Notes: a model not told the origin generated them from the sequence alone. Shown: positions 25,901-33,323, counted from the stretch's first letter. The stretch: 64,000 nt of DNA from Oscillospiraceae bacterium (GCA_015065615.1 SVPY01000010.1:1-64000), one strand, 5' to 3'. Numbers and translations: made by a program.

Positions 25901-27249
25901 ATACATACTTACTCACTCAGGATGGCAGCAAGACAGTTTACCATATGGGTGGCAATATTTATTACGGAAACGACAATAAGGGTTATTGGTACGTTTCTTC
26001 AAGCGGCAACGGTTCCTATAAGCTTTATGACTACGATAATCTTAACTGGTATTTAAACTACGGTTACGTATGGGGTAGCGACTCCGTAAGCAGATTTGCA
26101 GTTTCAAGCAATTCCCGCACAGTTCGTCTCTTTAAGGCTACAGATGCATACGTTCGCCTTATGGGTACAATGAACCAGAATTACGAGCATTTTAACGGCG
26201 TAACAGTTGAAGATATTATTTCTAAGCTTTATATCGAAAAGAGCGCAGATGGAAAGAATGTAGAATCAACAGTAAATCTTACAAGCGATATGCTTGTTTG
26301 GAACACAAGCTTCAATGGTGCTAAAGCAGGCGTTTATGAAGCAACAGTTGTTTACAACGGCGCTGAGCTTGGCAAAGTTACAGTAACAATAGGCAGCGAA
26401 CATAACTATAGTTCATCAGTAACTGCTCCCACATGCACAAATGATGGTTATACAACCTATACCTGCGTTTGCGGTGATTCTTATATTTCCGAAAAAGTTC
26501 CTGCTCTGGGCCATACTTACGGCACAATCGTAACAGAGCCTACCTGCACCGAAGATGGCTACACCTTATACTTCTGCTCCTGCGGTGATTCTTACAAGGC
26601 TGACGAGGTACCTGCATTCGGTCATACTTACGAAGCAAAGGTAACTGCACCTACTTGTGAATCTGAAGGCTTTACTACATACACTTGTACAACCTGTTCA
26701 CATAGTTATACAGGAAACGGATCAGCAGCTCTTGGCCATAAGTACAGTTCCACAGAAACAGACACAGCTATTATTTACACTTGTGAAAACTGCGGTAATT
26801 CTTACGAAGAGTCAATTGCACCTGAATATTCTTACAATAAGGTAAGTAAGTTTGCTTCCGGTGAGAAGTACGTAATCACTCTTTATTCAGGCAATAAGTA
26901 CTATGCTATAAGCCACAAGAATAATACGCTTTCAGTAGCTCAGGTAACAGTTTCAAACGGTGTAATTACAAGCGAAGTAAGTGACGATATGCTTTGGGAC
27001 TATAACGGTAATAAACTTTCATATAGCAGTAACAGCAAAACATATTACCTGAATTTGAAAACTACAAGCTCTTGGTGGGGCTGGAATACAAGCTATACTT
27101 TAGAGATCAGTACTTCAAGCTCAAGCACAGTTACACTCAGCAGCAATAAAATTAAAGTCGGTTCAAGATACTTAAGGTATTCAAACGGCACAGTTACAAA
27201 TTCAAGCAGCGGCACTACTACTTATATTTATCAGGAAACTGAAAAGTAA
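22969..27249 (+). CDS. Secreted GH105-like glycoside hydrolase with 17 Cys/His repeats
   Basis: 1426-residue exported protein. Signal peptide about residues 1-38 (VFALMLCLLITMSAIPMGA core, AHGA near the cut). Residues about 45-428 match the unsaturated rhamnogalacturonyl hydrolase (GH105/GH88) alpha/alpha barrel: WLDGLYM at 217-223 with putative catalytic D219, WLRSIGW at 278-284 and ETSGTAL at 341-347. Then a 13-unit array (about 430-903) of ~37-residue repeats, pattern HxY...C..GY..Y.C.CG..Y......LG; a linker module with an Ig-like segment (about 904-1143); a 4-unit array (about 1144-1280); and a C-terminal module resembling part of the linker. No LPxTG, SLH or other anchor is seen. GH105 removes the terminal unsaturated uronate from pectin or glycosaminoglycan fragments; the substrate here is unknown. 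Confidence 0.85.
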   Translation: MNTIKILKRVFALMLCLLITMSAIPMGAYVGGVKAHGAEVDSTLSASLSEAKAYIDALTINNSSNDPATVVKNFKTHFTWDNEKRENSKSYLFDWSYYNGVVFEGLEFVYEVTGESVYKDYVIEYMSNLIASNGTWATCSNNSSKQCAGYNSTHGADCYKTASLLLDAYEMTNDSRYLTMAKTLYADLDTAASKYSLTNAGNNYRHTWASDPSPDLWLDGLYMILPFRAEYAKYIGDQEELDLIVSRMQWVSDNMYNNSKKLFYHAADNASSNSGTYWLRSIGWYAAAIVDIMDSMEGENLESMKQQLIKLVDGMKACQNASNGMWLNNMNASQSSTNPYETSGTALVCYAVMKAVNEGWLDSSYADMAILAFNGICNEKLSGTTLKDICFKGAPGSSNSTFYNNEGKGVGPFIMFYAEMLEYVNNSACEHNYNVDVKDATCTEDGSATYTCTLCGEGYTEVIASSGHNYTKLITSPDCENGGYTTYNCTSCGDTYKSDYTNATGHSYNKVTTNATCASDGKIVYTCSCGDTYEEVIPATGAHNYKEEIKAATCTENGEKKYVCSVCGDSYSEVIKATGHNYKLVVTSPDCLNGGYTTYTCLNCNESYKDNYTSALGHNYKVTTQNASCVENGKIIYTCACGDTYEEIIPATGKHVYETSTTEATCANDGKIVYTCACGDTYEEVINALGHNYVSKVIAPDCLNEGYTVHTCARCSDTYKDAYLDALGHSYSVKVTAPDCENEGYTTYTCHCGDSYVSDIKAALGHKYESLVIAPTCTNEGYTNNTCSVCGNSYISEKVPALGHTYGKIVTEPTCTEGGYTLYFCSCGDSYYGDETNALGHSYNEVVTKPTCEAEGYTTYTCHCGYTYVGNETSALGHNYTYIEENGTRIYTCVNCGDTYEESINWVNLGGSYVLDTDGIDLGSENKYLVVGSNKNYALKLSNGSISAAAVTITNNTITLDNASNCEFYFVKNSKENNTYLLTQDGSKTVYHMGGNIYYGNDNKGYWYVSSSGNGSYKLYDYDNLNWYLNYGYVWGSDSVSRFAVSSNSRTVRLFKATDAYVRLMGTMNQNYEHFNGVTVEDIISKLYIEKSADGKNVESTVNLTSDMLVWNTSFNGAKAGVYEATVVYNGAELGKVTVTIGSEHNYSSSVTAPTCTNDGYTTYTCVCGDSYISEKVPALGHTYGTIVTEPTCTEDGYTLYFCSCGDSYKADEVPAFGHTYEAKVTAPTCESEGFTTYTCTTCSHSYTGNGSAALGHKYSSTETDTAIIYTCENCGNSYEESIAPEYSYNKVSKFASGEKYVITLYSGNKYYAISHKNNTLSVAQVTVSNGVITSEVSDDMLWDYNGNKLSYSSNSKTYYLNLKTTSSWWGWNTSYTLEISTSSSSTVTLSSNKIKVGSRYLRYSNGTVTNSSSGTTTYIYQETEK
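24259..25680 (+). repeat. Cys/His repeat array 1 within the GH105 protein
   Basis: Thirteen in-frame units of about 111 bp. Each begins with H-x-Y, has one Cys before G(Y)-x-x-Y, then a CxCG or CxxCG pair, and ends (A)LG before the next His. Unit 13 is shortened and lacks the first Cys. Confidence 0.9.
26398..26820 (+). repeat. Cys/His repeat array 2 within the GH105 protein
   Basis: Four further units of the same type; the last is again shortened and lacks the first Cys. The segment around 26480-26590 is nearly identical to that around 25340-25450 in array 1. Confidence 0.9.
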
Positions 27250-27260
27250 TATAAAAATAA

Positions 27261-27287
27261 AGCCTCGGGTTACTCCCGGGGCTTTTT
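27261..27287 (+). terminator. Intrinsic terminator after GH105, probably bidirectional
   Basis: AGCCTCGGG / CCCGGGGCT stem (one T-G pair), 5-nt loop, T5 tract; the minus-strand gene ends 4 bases beyond. Confidence 0.85.
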
Positions 27288-27290
27288 GTT

Positions 27291-28001
27291 TTACATATTA
27301 TTACTGCAATTGCCTGTTCCGTATTCTTCTGCCATTTTCTCGTCAAATGGAGCGCGGCGGTTGGGGCATTTTAAATTGGTGCATATCATACAGTTTTCAT
27401 AGGAAGTTTCGCTGGGGTAAGCTAAGCCTGAGCTGCTTTTTAACGGACGCATAAGATGGCTTGAACTTAATTCAACACCTATGCTTTCGGTTACCTTACC
27501 TATGTAACCGAAAAGAGATGGCTGCTGACTTATTGGCCACTGGGGGAGAGAACCGGGGTTAAGGTGAGCAATTTTATCTGCAGAAAGGAGCTCTTTGATT
27601 TTTACGTCTGCATATTTTCTTGCAGCACCCAAAGACTGAAGCTTAACTAAATCCAGCCAATATTCCTTCAGAGGGTCATACTCGCAGTCAACAGAATCAA
27701 GCTCATTGCCGCAAGTTACCACGTAAGCCACAGCGTTATAAATGCCGCTGAGGTTTTTATTAAGTACGGTACTGTCGATGCAGGGTGTATTTTCAATTTC
27801 TGTAACGTTTCCGTTGTCGTCGTGAGTGATGCTTACGTACCTGAGTATAGCTTTAGGTTTTGCAACTTTCTCTGCTTTATCCACAAACTCGGCTATCTCT
27901 GCCACAAGCTCGTAATCTTCCTCTGCGGCGCAGGTTTTAATTATTGCGTATAAATCCGCTTTGAAGGGGATATCGTTAAAAATATAAAGATTCTTATCCA
28001 T
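27291..28001 (-). CDS. Cobalamin-dependent methionine synthase activation-domain protein
   Basis: 236-residue stand-alone protein resembling the MetH reactivation domain: LNPGSLPQWPISQQ, LFGYIGKVTESIGVELSSS and MRPLKSSSGLAYPSE are the family landmarks, followed by a Cys cluster CMICTNLKCPNRRAPF at the C terminus. MetH activation domains bind SAM and remethylate inactive cob(II)alamin; solo versions in anaerobes serve corrinoid methyltransferases. No corrinoid protein or methyltransferase occurs in this window, so its client lies elsewhere. It follows the DUF2284 gene by 28 bases on the same strand, with AAGGAG before the ATG. Confidence 0.8.
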   Translation of the reverse strand: MDKNLYIFNDIPFKADLYAIIKTCAAEEDYELVAEIAEFVDKAEKVAKPKAILRYVSITHDDNGNVTEIENTPCIDSTVLNKNLSGIYNAVAYVVTCGNELDSVDCEYDPLKEYWLDLVKLQSLGAARKYADVKIKELLSADKIAHLNPGSLPQWPISQQPSLFGYIGKVTESIGVELSSSHLMRPLKSSSGLAYPSETSYENCMICTNLKCPNRRAPFDEKMAEEYGTGNCSNNM

Positions 28002-28029
28002 TTTTTATTCTCCTTAACTAAGTGGATAA

Positions 28030-28587
28030 TCATTCAAAAAATTTCTCAAAGTCCTCTTTGTTGCAAATAAAAGCGCCTAAATATGTAACCGTGTTAGGTC
28101 CGTTATTATATTTAACGCCTGCCTGATTTGCAAGCTCACTGACGAAAATTCCGTATGCTTCAAGTGAGCCCATTGATCTTTTTGGGAAACGGCAAGGCGC
28201 ATTGGGGTAAGTACATTCACGGCACAAATCACAGCCTTCATTAGAAAGCATTAAATAATTCTCAATTTTGCTATCTAAAATTTCATTCAGAGCTCGGCAA
28301 GATAATTTGAATTGCTTCTGGCCTTCCTGCATACCTTCAAAGTCAAAACTATCTTCAAGTTCATATTTGCCTGTTAAAACAATGAAAGTATTATATTTTT
28401 GTACTCTCTCGCGGCACTCCGGTATAGTGCCTACAGCGGGAGGGCAAGCCCAGGTTTTGCCGTACATTCGGCAGGTGTTAACTTCGCACATCTTTCTTAT
28501 TTCATCCCGAAATTTAATTTCCATAGGATTTACTTTGCCAAATTGATAAAAACCGCAATCTGCTAAAATTTTTCCGAAATTTTCCAT
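28030..28587 (-). CDS. DUF2284 cysteine-rich, predicted metal-binding protein
   Basis: 185-residue member of the DUF2284 family. Many conserved cysteines: CRMYGKTWACPP, CRERV, then CDLCRECTYPNAPCRFP, consistent with one or two Fe-S or metal sites. Function is not established; the family often accompanies corrinoid methyltransferase and activation proteins in anaerobes, as here. ATG at 28587 is chosen over an in-frame GTG three codons upstream because AAAGGGTG overlaps the GTG. First gene of a two-gene minus-strand operon. Confidence 0.8.
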   Translation of the reverse strand: MENFGKILADCGFYQFGKVNPMEIKFRDEIRKMCEVNTCRMYGKTWACPPAVGTIPECRERVQKYNTFIVLTGKYELEDSFDFEGMQEGQKQFKLSCRALNEILDSKIENYLMLSNEGCDLCRECTYPNAPCRFPKRSMGSLEAYGIFVSELANQAGVKYNNGPNTVTYLGAFICNKEDFEKFFE

Positions 28588-28616
28588 AAATATCACCCTT
28601 TCACTTTACTGGTTTC

Positions 28617-28644
28617 AGTATATCACAAAAAGTTTACGATGCAA
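28617..28644 (-). promoter_or_regulatory. Sigma-A-type promoter for the DUF2284/activation operon
   Basis: Minus strand TTGCAT, 16-bp spacer, TATACT. Confidence 0.6.
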
Positions 28645-28653
28645 ATATGTTTG

Positions 28654-28682
28654 TTGACAAAAGGGGAAAAATTTAATATGAT
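28654..28682 (+). promoter_or_regulatory. Sigma-A-type promoter for nat
   Basis: TTGACA, 17-bp spacer, TATGAT, 28 bases ahead of the ATG, back to back with the minus-strand promoter. Confidence 0.7.
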
Positions 28683-28710
28683 TAAGTAAATAAACAGAAG
28701 AGGGATTATT

Positions 28711-29469
28711 ATGATAAAAGAATTTTTTAAAAGAATCGGTATTCCGGAAAATACAGAAATTAAATATACTCCCGAGTTTTTAAGCTATATTAATACTCAG
28801 TGCGTTTTGAATATTGCATACGAAAATATTGATATTCTTGAAGGAAAAGATATTTCTCTTGAATTTAAAGATATTTATAAAAAGATTGTGCTTGAAGGAA
28901 AAGGCGGCTATTGCTTTGAATTAAACGGCCTTTTAACTCATATTTTAAGAGAAATGGGATTTAACGTGACTGAGCGTTTTGCCCGCTATTTGCGCGGTGA
29001 AAACGAAATACCGATGCGCAGGCACAGGGTTACCGTTGTAAATTTAAATGGAGAGAAATATATGTGCGATATCGGTGTAGGCGAAGTAGCGCCCAGAGAA
29101 GCCTTGAAAATTGAAGAAGGTCTTATTCAGAAGCAAAAGGACGAAACATATAAATTTGAAAAAAACGAAAAGCACGGCTGGGTTTTATATGACTTATATA
29201 AAGGCAATTGGCGTGAATACATTGCTTTTAATGATGATGAGCAGTATGACATAGATTTTATACAGCCCTCATTTTTCTGTGAAAAGCATTCTTCGTCACC
29301 TTTCAACAAAGCTCCCATGCTGGCTATAAAGACCGAAAACGGCAGAAAAACCATTGACGGCGATATTTATAAGGAGTTTACAGGCACAGATTTAACACAT
29401 ATAGAGGAAAATATTACACCTGACCGTTTTAAGGAATTACTTAAAACAGAATTTAAACTTAACAGATAA
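28711..29469 (+). CDS. nat: Arylamine N-acetyltransferase
   Basis: 252-residue cytoplasmic NAT that transfers acetyl or other acyl groups from CoA to arylamines or hydrazines. The Cys-His-Asp triad is complete: C68 in GKGGYCFELN, H105 in RRHRV and D120 in MCDIGVG. The N-terminal helix and NIAYENIDI match the family. Length is typical (250-280). Monocistronic, with own promoter and terminator, SD AGAGGG. In gut Clostridia the natural substrate is unknown; drug or xenobiotic acylation is only a possibility. Confidence 0.9.
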   Translation: MIKEFFKRIGIPENTEIKYTPEFLSYINTQCVLNIAYENIDILEGKDISLEFKDIYKKIVLEGKGGYCFELNGLLTHILREMGFNVTERFARYLRGENEIPMRRHRVTVVNLNGEKYMCDIGVGEVAPREALKIEEGLIQKQKDETYKFEKNEKHGWVLYDLYKGNWREYIAFNDDEQYDIDFIQPSFFCEKHSSSPFNKAPMLAIKTENGRKTIDGDIYKEFTGTDLTHIEENITPDRFKELLKTEFKLNR

Positions 29470-29475
29470 AAGTAA

Positions 29476-29510
29476 GACCGATGCAATTTTATAACTGCAT
29501 CGGTCAATTT
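29476..29510. terminator. Bidirectional terminator between nat and the PHP gene
   Basis: Perfect 10-bp stem GACCGATGCA / TGCATCGGTC with a 10-nt AT loop and AT-rich flanks on both sides. Confidence 0.75.
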
Positions 29511-30220
29511 TATATAATTACTGCTTTGTGTATTACTTTAGTAGTGCCTGATTTAATTTCGCTGATTAAATCTTCAATGGTGTTACATTCATTTTCACAT
29601 TCAACACCGCTTACGTAGGGGATATCTGTGAAATGAATATCGGTTCCGCCTGTCATAATTTTATTATATGTTTGTGCGTACCAAAGTGCTTTTTTGTTTG
29701 TTTCCTCGTCTACGCCCATGTTCATAATTTCTACTGCATCTTCTTTTTGTGGGAAAAGCTGAATATGGCTTATCCAGCCTTCTTCAAGGAAGGGGTGAGC
29801 GTGAATTATAAAACCGCCTGCCTTATGTACTTCGTCAAAAAGCTCGTTGGTGCTCTTATCAAAGGCATCCCTGTTTGCTTTAAGCCATTCTCTTGTAAGG
29901 CCTAAAATAACAAAGTCGTTACCCATTATTTTGTGCATATCATGTGTTCCGAATTTAAGAATAGAATATTCAATGCCGAAAAATACTTTAATTTTATTTT
30001 CTGCATATTTTAAGCATTCCTCATAAGCTTCAAAGTAACAATCCACTCTTTCCTCCCACGAAAATTCGTCGGGTACAGTGGTGCTGCCTGTAAAATGATT
30101 AGTAACTACAAAACCGTTGTAGCCTTGCTTTATATAAAAATCTACCATGTCCTTAGCAGGTAATCTGCTGCACACACTGCCTTCTTTATTGTGGCAGTGA
30201 AGGTCGTATAAATATCCCAT
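29510..30220 (-). CDS. PHP-domain metal-dependent phosphoesterase family protein
   Basis: 236-residue PHP-fold protein. Metal-ligand motifs DLHCHN (residues 6-11), TNHFTGS, GIEYS, HAHPF and GGTDIH cover the expected histidines and acids. PHP proteins hydrolyse phosphoesters such as histidinol phosphate, nucleotides or polynucleotide ends; nothing points to a specific substrate here. SD AGGAGG lies 11 bases ahead of the ATG on the minus strand. Monocistronic. Confidence 0.85.
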   Translation of the reverse strand: MGYLYDLHCHNKEGSVCSRLPAKDMVDFYIKQGYNGFVVTNHFTGSTTVPDEFSWEERVDCYFEAYEECLKYAENKIKVFFGIEYSILKFGTHDMHKIMGNDFVILGLTREWLKANRDAFDKSTNELFDEVHKAGGFIIHAHPFLEEGWISHIQLFPQKEDAVEIMNMGVDEETNKKALWYAQTYNKIMTGGTDIHFTDIPYVSGVECENECNTIEDLISEIKSGTTKVIHKAVII

Positions 30221-30251
30221 AATAATAAATGCCTCCTATGTGTTTTTCTAA

Positions 30252-30280
30252 AGTATAGCACATAATAAAAAGCTAAGCAA
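30252..30280 (-). promoter_or_regulatory. Sigma-A-type promoter for the PHP gene
   Basis: Minus strand TTGCTT, 17-bp spacer, TATACT. Confidence 0.65.
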
Positions 30281-30315
30281 TAAAAGAAAATTAAATATAG
30301 ATAAAAAGTAAAATC

Positions 30316-30344
30316 TTGTTAAAAATAAAATGATGTGATATAAT
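30316..30344 (+). promoter_or_regulatory. Sigma-A-type promoter for the CobW pair
   Basis: TTGTTA, 17-bp spacer, TATAAT. I looked for a Zur-type dyad (AAATCGTAATNATTACGATTT in Bacillus) and did not see one. Confidence 0.7.
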
Positions 30345-30375
30345 AATTAATTGTGAAAACGAAAGGAGTTTTATT

Positions 30376-31566
30376 ATGACACGTATCGATATATTTTCAG
30401 GCTTTTTAGGCGCAGGTAAAACTACACTTATCAAAAAGCTCATAAACGAAGCCTACAAAGGTGAAAAATTAGTTCTTATTGAAAATGAATTCGGTGAAAT
30501 AGGAGTTGACGCAGGCTTCCTTACTGAGGCAGGGGTAAATATTACCGAAATGAACTCCGGCTGCATTTGCTGCTCCTTGGTTGGTGATTTCAGCGAAGCT
30601 CTTAAAAAGGTAATCGATGAATTTAATCCTGACAGAATCTTAATTGAACCTTCTGGCGTAGGTAAACTTTCCGACGTTATTAAGGCAATAAAAGGCAGTG
30701 TAGAGGATGCTGAGCTTACTGCAGCTGCAGTAGTTGTAGACGCTAAAAAGTGTAAAATGTATATGAAGAATTTCGGCGAATTTTTCAATAATCAGATCGA
30801 AAATGCTACTACAATAATTTTCAGCCACACAAAAGGTCTTGATGAAAAGAAATTAAACGCAGCAGTAGAACTTGTAAAAGAACATAATAAAGAAGCAAGT
30901 CTTATTACAACTGATTGGGATGAAATTAAGGGCAGTGATATTTTAGCTGTAATTGATGGCAGCAACAGTTTAAATAAAGAGCTTTTAAAGCTTCAGGAAG
31001 AAGCTGTTTGCCCCGAGTGCGGACATGTTCATGGTCATCACCATCATGAGCACCATCACCACGATGAAGAGTGTTCCTGCGGCCACCACCATGAGCACCA
31101 TCACCACGACGAGGAGTGTTCCTGCGGCCATCATCACCACGAGCACCACCATGATGAGGAGTGCTCATGCGGCCAACACCACCACGAGCACCATCACCAC
31201 GACGAGGAGTGTTCCTGCGGCCACCACCATGAGCATCATCACCACGATGAGGAATGTTCCTGCGGCCATCACCACGAGCACCATCATCACCATGCCGACG
31301 AAGTATTTACAAGTTTCGGTATGGAAGGTACACGCAAATATACAAGAGATGAGATTGAAAATATTTTAAATGCTTTAAATAACGAAGAAAAGTACGGCAT
31401 GGTTATAAGAGCAAAAGGTTTTGTGCCTTCTGAAAATACTTGGATATACTTCGATTATACTCCCGGTGAACCAGACGTCAGAGAGGGCGCACCTGCTGCA
31501 GCGGGCAGATTCTGTGTTATTGGTTCAAAAATCAATGAGGAAGAACTTAAAGCTTTATTTAAATAA
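30376..31566 (+). CDS. CobW/COG0523-family GTPase with His/Cys-rich metal-binding repeats
   Basis: 396-residue G3E-type P-loop GTPase, presumed metallochaperone. Walker A GFLGAGKTT at 9-17, the metal-binding CxCC motif (C63, C65, C66 in SGCICCSL) and LIEPSGVGKL are intact. Between the GTPase domain and the C-terminal CobW_C domain (from about residue 309, VFTSFGMEGTRKYTRDEIE) lies a tract of about 90 residues made of repeats combining EHHHH with DEECSCG, a likely Zn, Ni or Co storage region. COG0523 proteins deliver zinc or cobalt to client enzymes under scarcity. 13 bases upstream of a second GTPase gene. SD AAAGGAG. Confidence 0.9.
   Translation: MTRIDIFSGFLGAGKTTLIKKLINEAYKGEKLVLIENEFGEIGVDAGFLTEAGVNITEMNSGCICCSLVGDFSEALKKVIDEFNPDRILIEPSGVGKLSDVIKAIKGSVEDAELTAAAVVVDAKKCKMYMKNFGEFFNNQIENATTIIFSHTKGLDEKKLNAAVELVKEHNKEASLITTDWDEIKGSDILAVIDGSNSLNKELLKLQEEAVCPECGHVHGHHHHEHHHHDEECSCGHHHEHHHHDEECSCGHHHHEHHHDEECSCGQHHHEHHHHDEECSCGHHHEHHHHDEECSCGHHHEHHHHHADEVFTSFGMEGTRKYTRDEIENILNALNNEEKYGMVIRAKGFVPSENTWIYFDYTPGEPDVREGAPAAAGRFCVIGSKINEEELKALFK
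31024..31296 (+). repeat. In-frame His/Cys-rich repeat tract
   Basis: Tandem units of about 42-48 bp encoding HHHEHHHH followed by DEECSCG; the DEECSCG block occurs five times and a final His block closes the tract. Near-identical CAC/CAT/GAG codon strings make copy-number slippage likely. It is coding, not CRISPR. Confidence 0.9.
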
Positions 31567-31579
31567 TGAGGATTAAATT

Positions 31580-32500
31580 ATGAAAGAGATTCCCGTTTAT
31601 CTTGTTACAGGATTCTTAGAATCAGGCAAAACCACATTTGTTAACGACACAATGAGGGATAAAAGATTTACAGTAGGGGAGAAAGTACTTGTAATTACAG
31701 GCGAAGAAGGCGAAGAGGAGTACGGCGACTTCGAAGTGGAGTACCTGGATTCTCCCGAAAAGCTTACTGTAGATAGGCTCAGCGCTCTGCAGAAACGCCA
31801 TAAAGCAACTAAAATTCTTATTGAATATAACGGTATGTGGCAGCTTGCGCCTTTATTTGAAAACGCTCCTGAAAACTGGGTTATAGGTCAGAATATTTTG
31901 TTTTTCGACAGCGAGACTTTTGAAGCATATAACAGAAATATGCGAAGCCTCGTTGTGGATAAAATTCAGAGCGCCGATCTCATAATTTTCAACCGTGTTG
32001 ATGACGTGGATATTATGATGCTTCATAAGGCGGTAAGAGGTGTTTCACGCAACGTAAATATAATTTATGAGACTAAGAATGGTGAAACAACTCCTGACGA
32101 AATTGAAGATCCTCTGCCTTATGATAAAGAAAAGAGTAAGATAGAAATAGAAGATAGAGACTATGCTCTTTTTTACCGCGATTTAGGCGAAGATATGGAA
32201 AGCTACGATGGCAAAACAGTTAAATTCAAAGCTATGGCAGCAAAGGATAAACTTCTTGGCACGGGCACGATGTTCGTTGGCAGGCATATTATGATATGCT
32301 GTGAGGAGGATATTGAGTACCGCCCGCTTGTATGTAAATACGGCAGAAGCGACGAAGTAAGAAACGGCGAATGGGTTATGGTAGAAGCAAGGGTAAAGCT
32401 TATGCACCATAAGGCTTATGAATCCGTAGGTCCTGTGTTAATTGCCAACAGTATCACAAAGGTTTCACCGCCATCTGAGCCTGTGGCAACCTTCTATTAA
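31580..32500 (+). CDS. CobW-type GTPase fused to a DUF1980-like domain
   Basis: 306-residue protein. N-terminal P-loop GFLESGKTT at about residues 11-19, with a shortened G3E-like domain to about residue 180; the CxCC metal motif of true CobW proteins is absent. From about residue 205 the sequence resembles the C-terminal domain of the YcgQ/DUF1980 family (TVKFKAMAA, VGRHIMICCEEDIEYRPLVC, GEWVMVEARV), normally encoded beside a DUF318 permease. With the adjacent His-rich CobW this suggests a metal-homeostasis pair. No permease is present. Function inferred from context only. Confidence 0.7.
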   Translation: MKEIPVYLVTGFLESGKTTFVNDTMRDKRFTVGEKVLVITGEEGEEEYGDFEVEYLDSPEKLTVDRLSALQKRHKATKILIEYNGMWQLAPLFENAPENWVIGQNILFFDSETFEAYNRNMRSLVVDKIQSADLIIFNRVDDVDIMMLHKAVRGVSRNVNIIYETKNGETTPDEIEDPLPYDKEKSKIEIEDRDYALFYRDLGEDMESYDGKTVKFKAMAAKDKLLGTGTMFVGRHIMICCEEDIEYRPLVCKYGRSDEVRNGEWVMVEARVKLMHHKAYESVGPVLIANSITKVSPPSEPVATFY

Positions 32501-32519
32501 TTTTATAAAGCAAAAAGAA

Positions 32520-32558
32520 AACCACTGTGAATTTATAATTTTCACAGTGGTTATTTTT
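32520..32558. terminator. Bidirectional terminator
   Basis: 12-bp stem AACCACTGTGAA / TTCACAGTGGTT, 9-nt loop, T5 after ATT on the plus strand, A-rich flank on the other side serving the convergent YczE gene. Confidence 0.85.
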
Positions 32559-32562
32559 GTTT

Positions 32563-33207
32563 TTATTTTTTATTCAGCATTGGTCTTGCAACTTTTACGT
32601 TAAAGAATTCAATTAAAGGTCCCATAAAGAAGGCGGTGATTACGGTGCCTATACCTACAATTGTGGGCACGTCAAGAAGCTTGCCGCCTGCGAGAAGGAA
32701 AAATACTATACCGAGAATTACACATACAAGGTCGGTGCTTATTCTGCAGTACTGGAATTTAGCTATTTTCCATTTGTAAGCAAGGGCTATAGCCACGGCA
32801 TCGTAAGTGGATACACCCAAATCTGCCGTCATATATAAAGCAGAGCCGAAACACATAATTATAAGTGCGGCAACAAGCAAAACACCTCTTACAAAAATAT
32901 TGGGGTCAACTATAATGAAGCTTAAGCCCCACATAACGAACTCAACGATATAGCCGTAGAATAAAAGATTTATAAAGGTTGCAATACCGATTTTTGTTCT
33001 GTCCACTATAAGTGAAAAGGAAAGCAGTAAAATGTTCAGAATAAGGCTCAAATTGCCGTAGGAGATAGGTATCAAAGCGTCGGCGCCGGCCAGCATAGAC
33101 TGAAAGGGATCAACACCCAACGCCGCGATTTTACTCATAGCTACGCTTGTGGCGCATATTATAACTCCTCCGACTGACATTAATATTCTTTTTACTTTCA
33201 GATTCAT
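32563..33207 (-). CDS. YczE/YitT-family membrane protein
   Basis: 214-residue integral membrane protein with five predicted helices, starting ILMSVGGVIICATSVAMSKIAALGVDPF, the YczE/YyaS signature (GxDPFxxxxxG). LYMTADLGVSTYDAVAIAL is the internal repeat of that motif. The family's function is unclear; some members lie near peptide or surfactin clusters or are thought to be transporters. SD AAGAGGT ahead of the ATG. Monocistronic. Confidence 0.8.
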   Translation of the reverse strand: MNLKVKRILMSVGGVIICATSVAMSKIAALGVDPFQSMLAGADALIPISYGNLSLILNILLLSFSLIVDRTKIGIATFINLLFYGYIVEFVMWGLSFIIVDPNIFVRGVLLVAALIIMCFGSALYMTADLGVSTYDAVAIALAYKWKIAKFQYCRISTDLVCVILGIVFFLLAGGKLLDVPTIVGIGTVITAFFMGPLIEFFNVKVARPMLNKK

Positions 33208-33236
33208 AGAATACCTCTTATAAAATTTATAAAAAG

Positions 33237-33265
33237 ATTATAGCATTTAAAGATATATAAAACAA
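33237..33265 (-). promoter_or_regulatory. Sigma-A-type promoter for the YczE-like gene
   Basis: Minus strand TTGTTT, 17-bp spacer, TATAAT. Confidence 0.65.
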
Positions 33266-33323
33266 GAAAAATCTTGTTAAGGTGAAAAATATATGAATAT
33301 AACGATAACTGCAACTGTCATTA

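Noticed and set aside
24259..26820. Possible CRISPR-like or satellite repeats
   Set aside because: Units are in frame, diverged, contiguous without unique spacers and encode the Cys/His protein repeats.
31025..31369. Plus-strand overlapping frame and minus-strand frame rich in Thr/Met/Ser or Arg/Gly
   Set aside because: Both are alternate readings of the His/Cys repeat DNA of the CobW gene.
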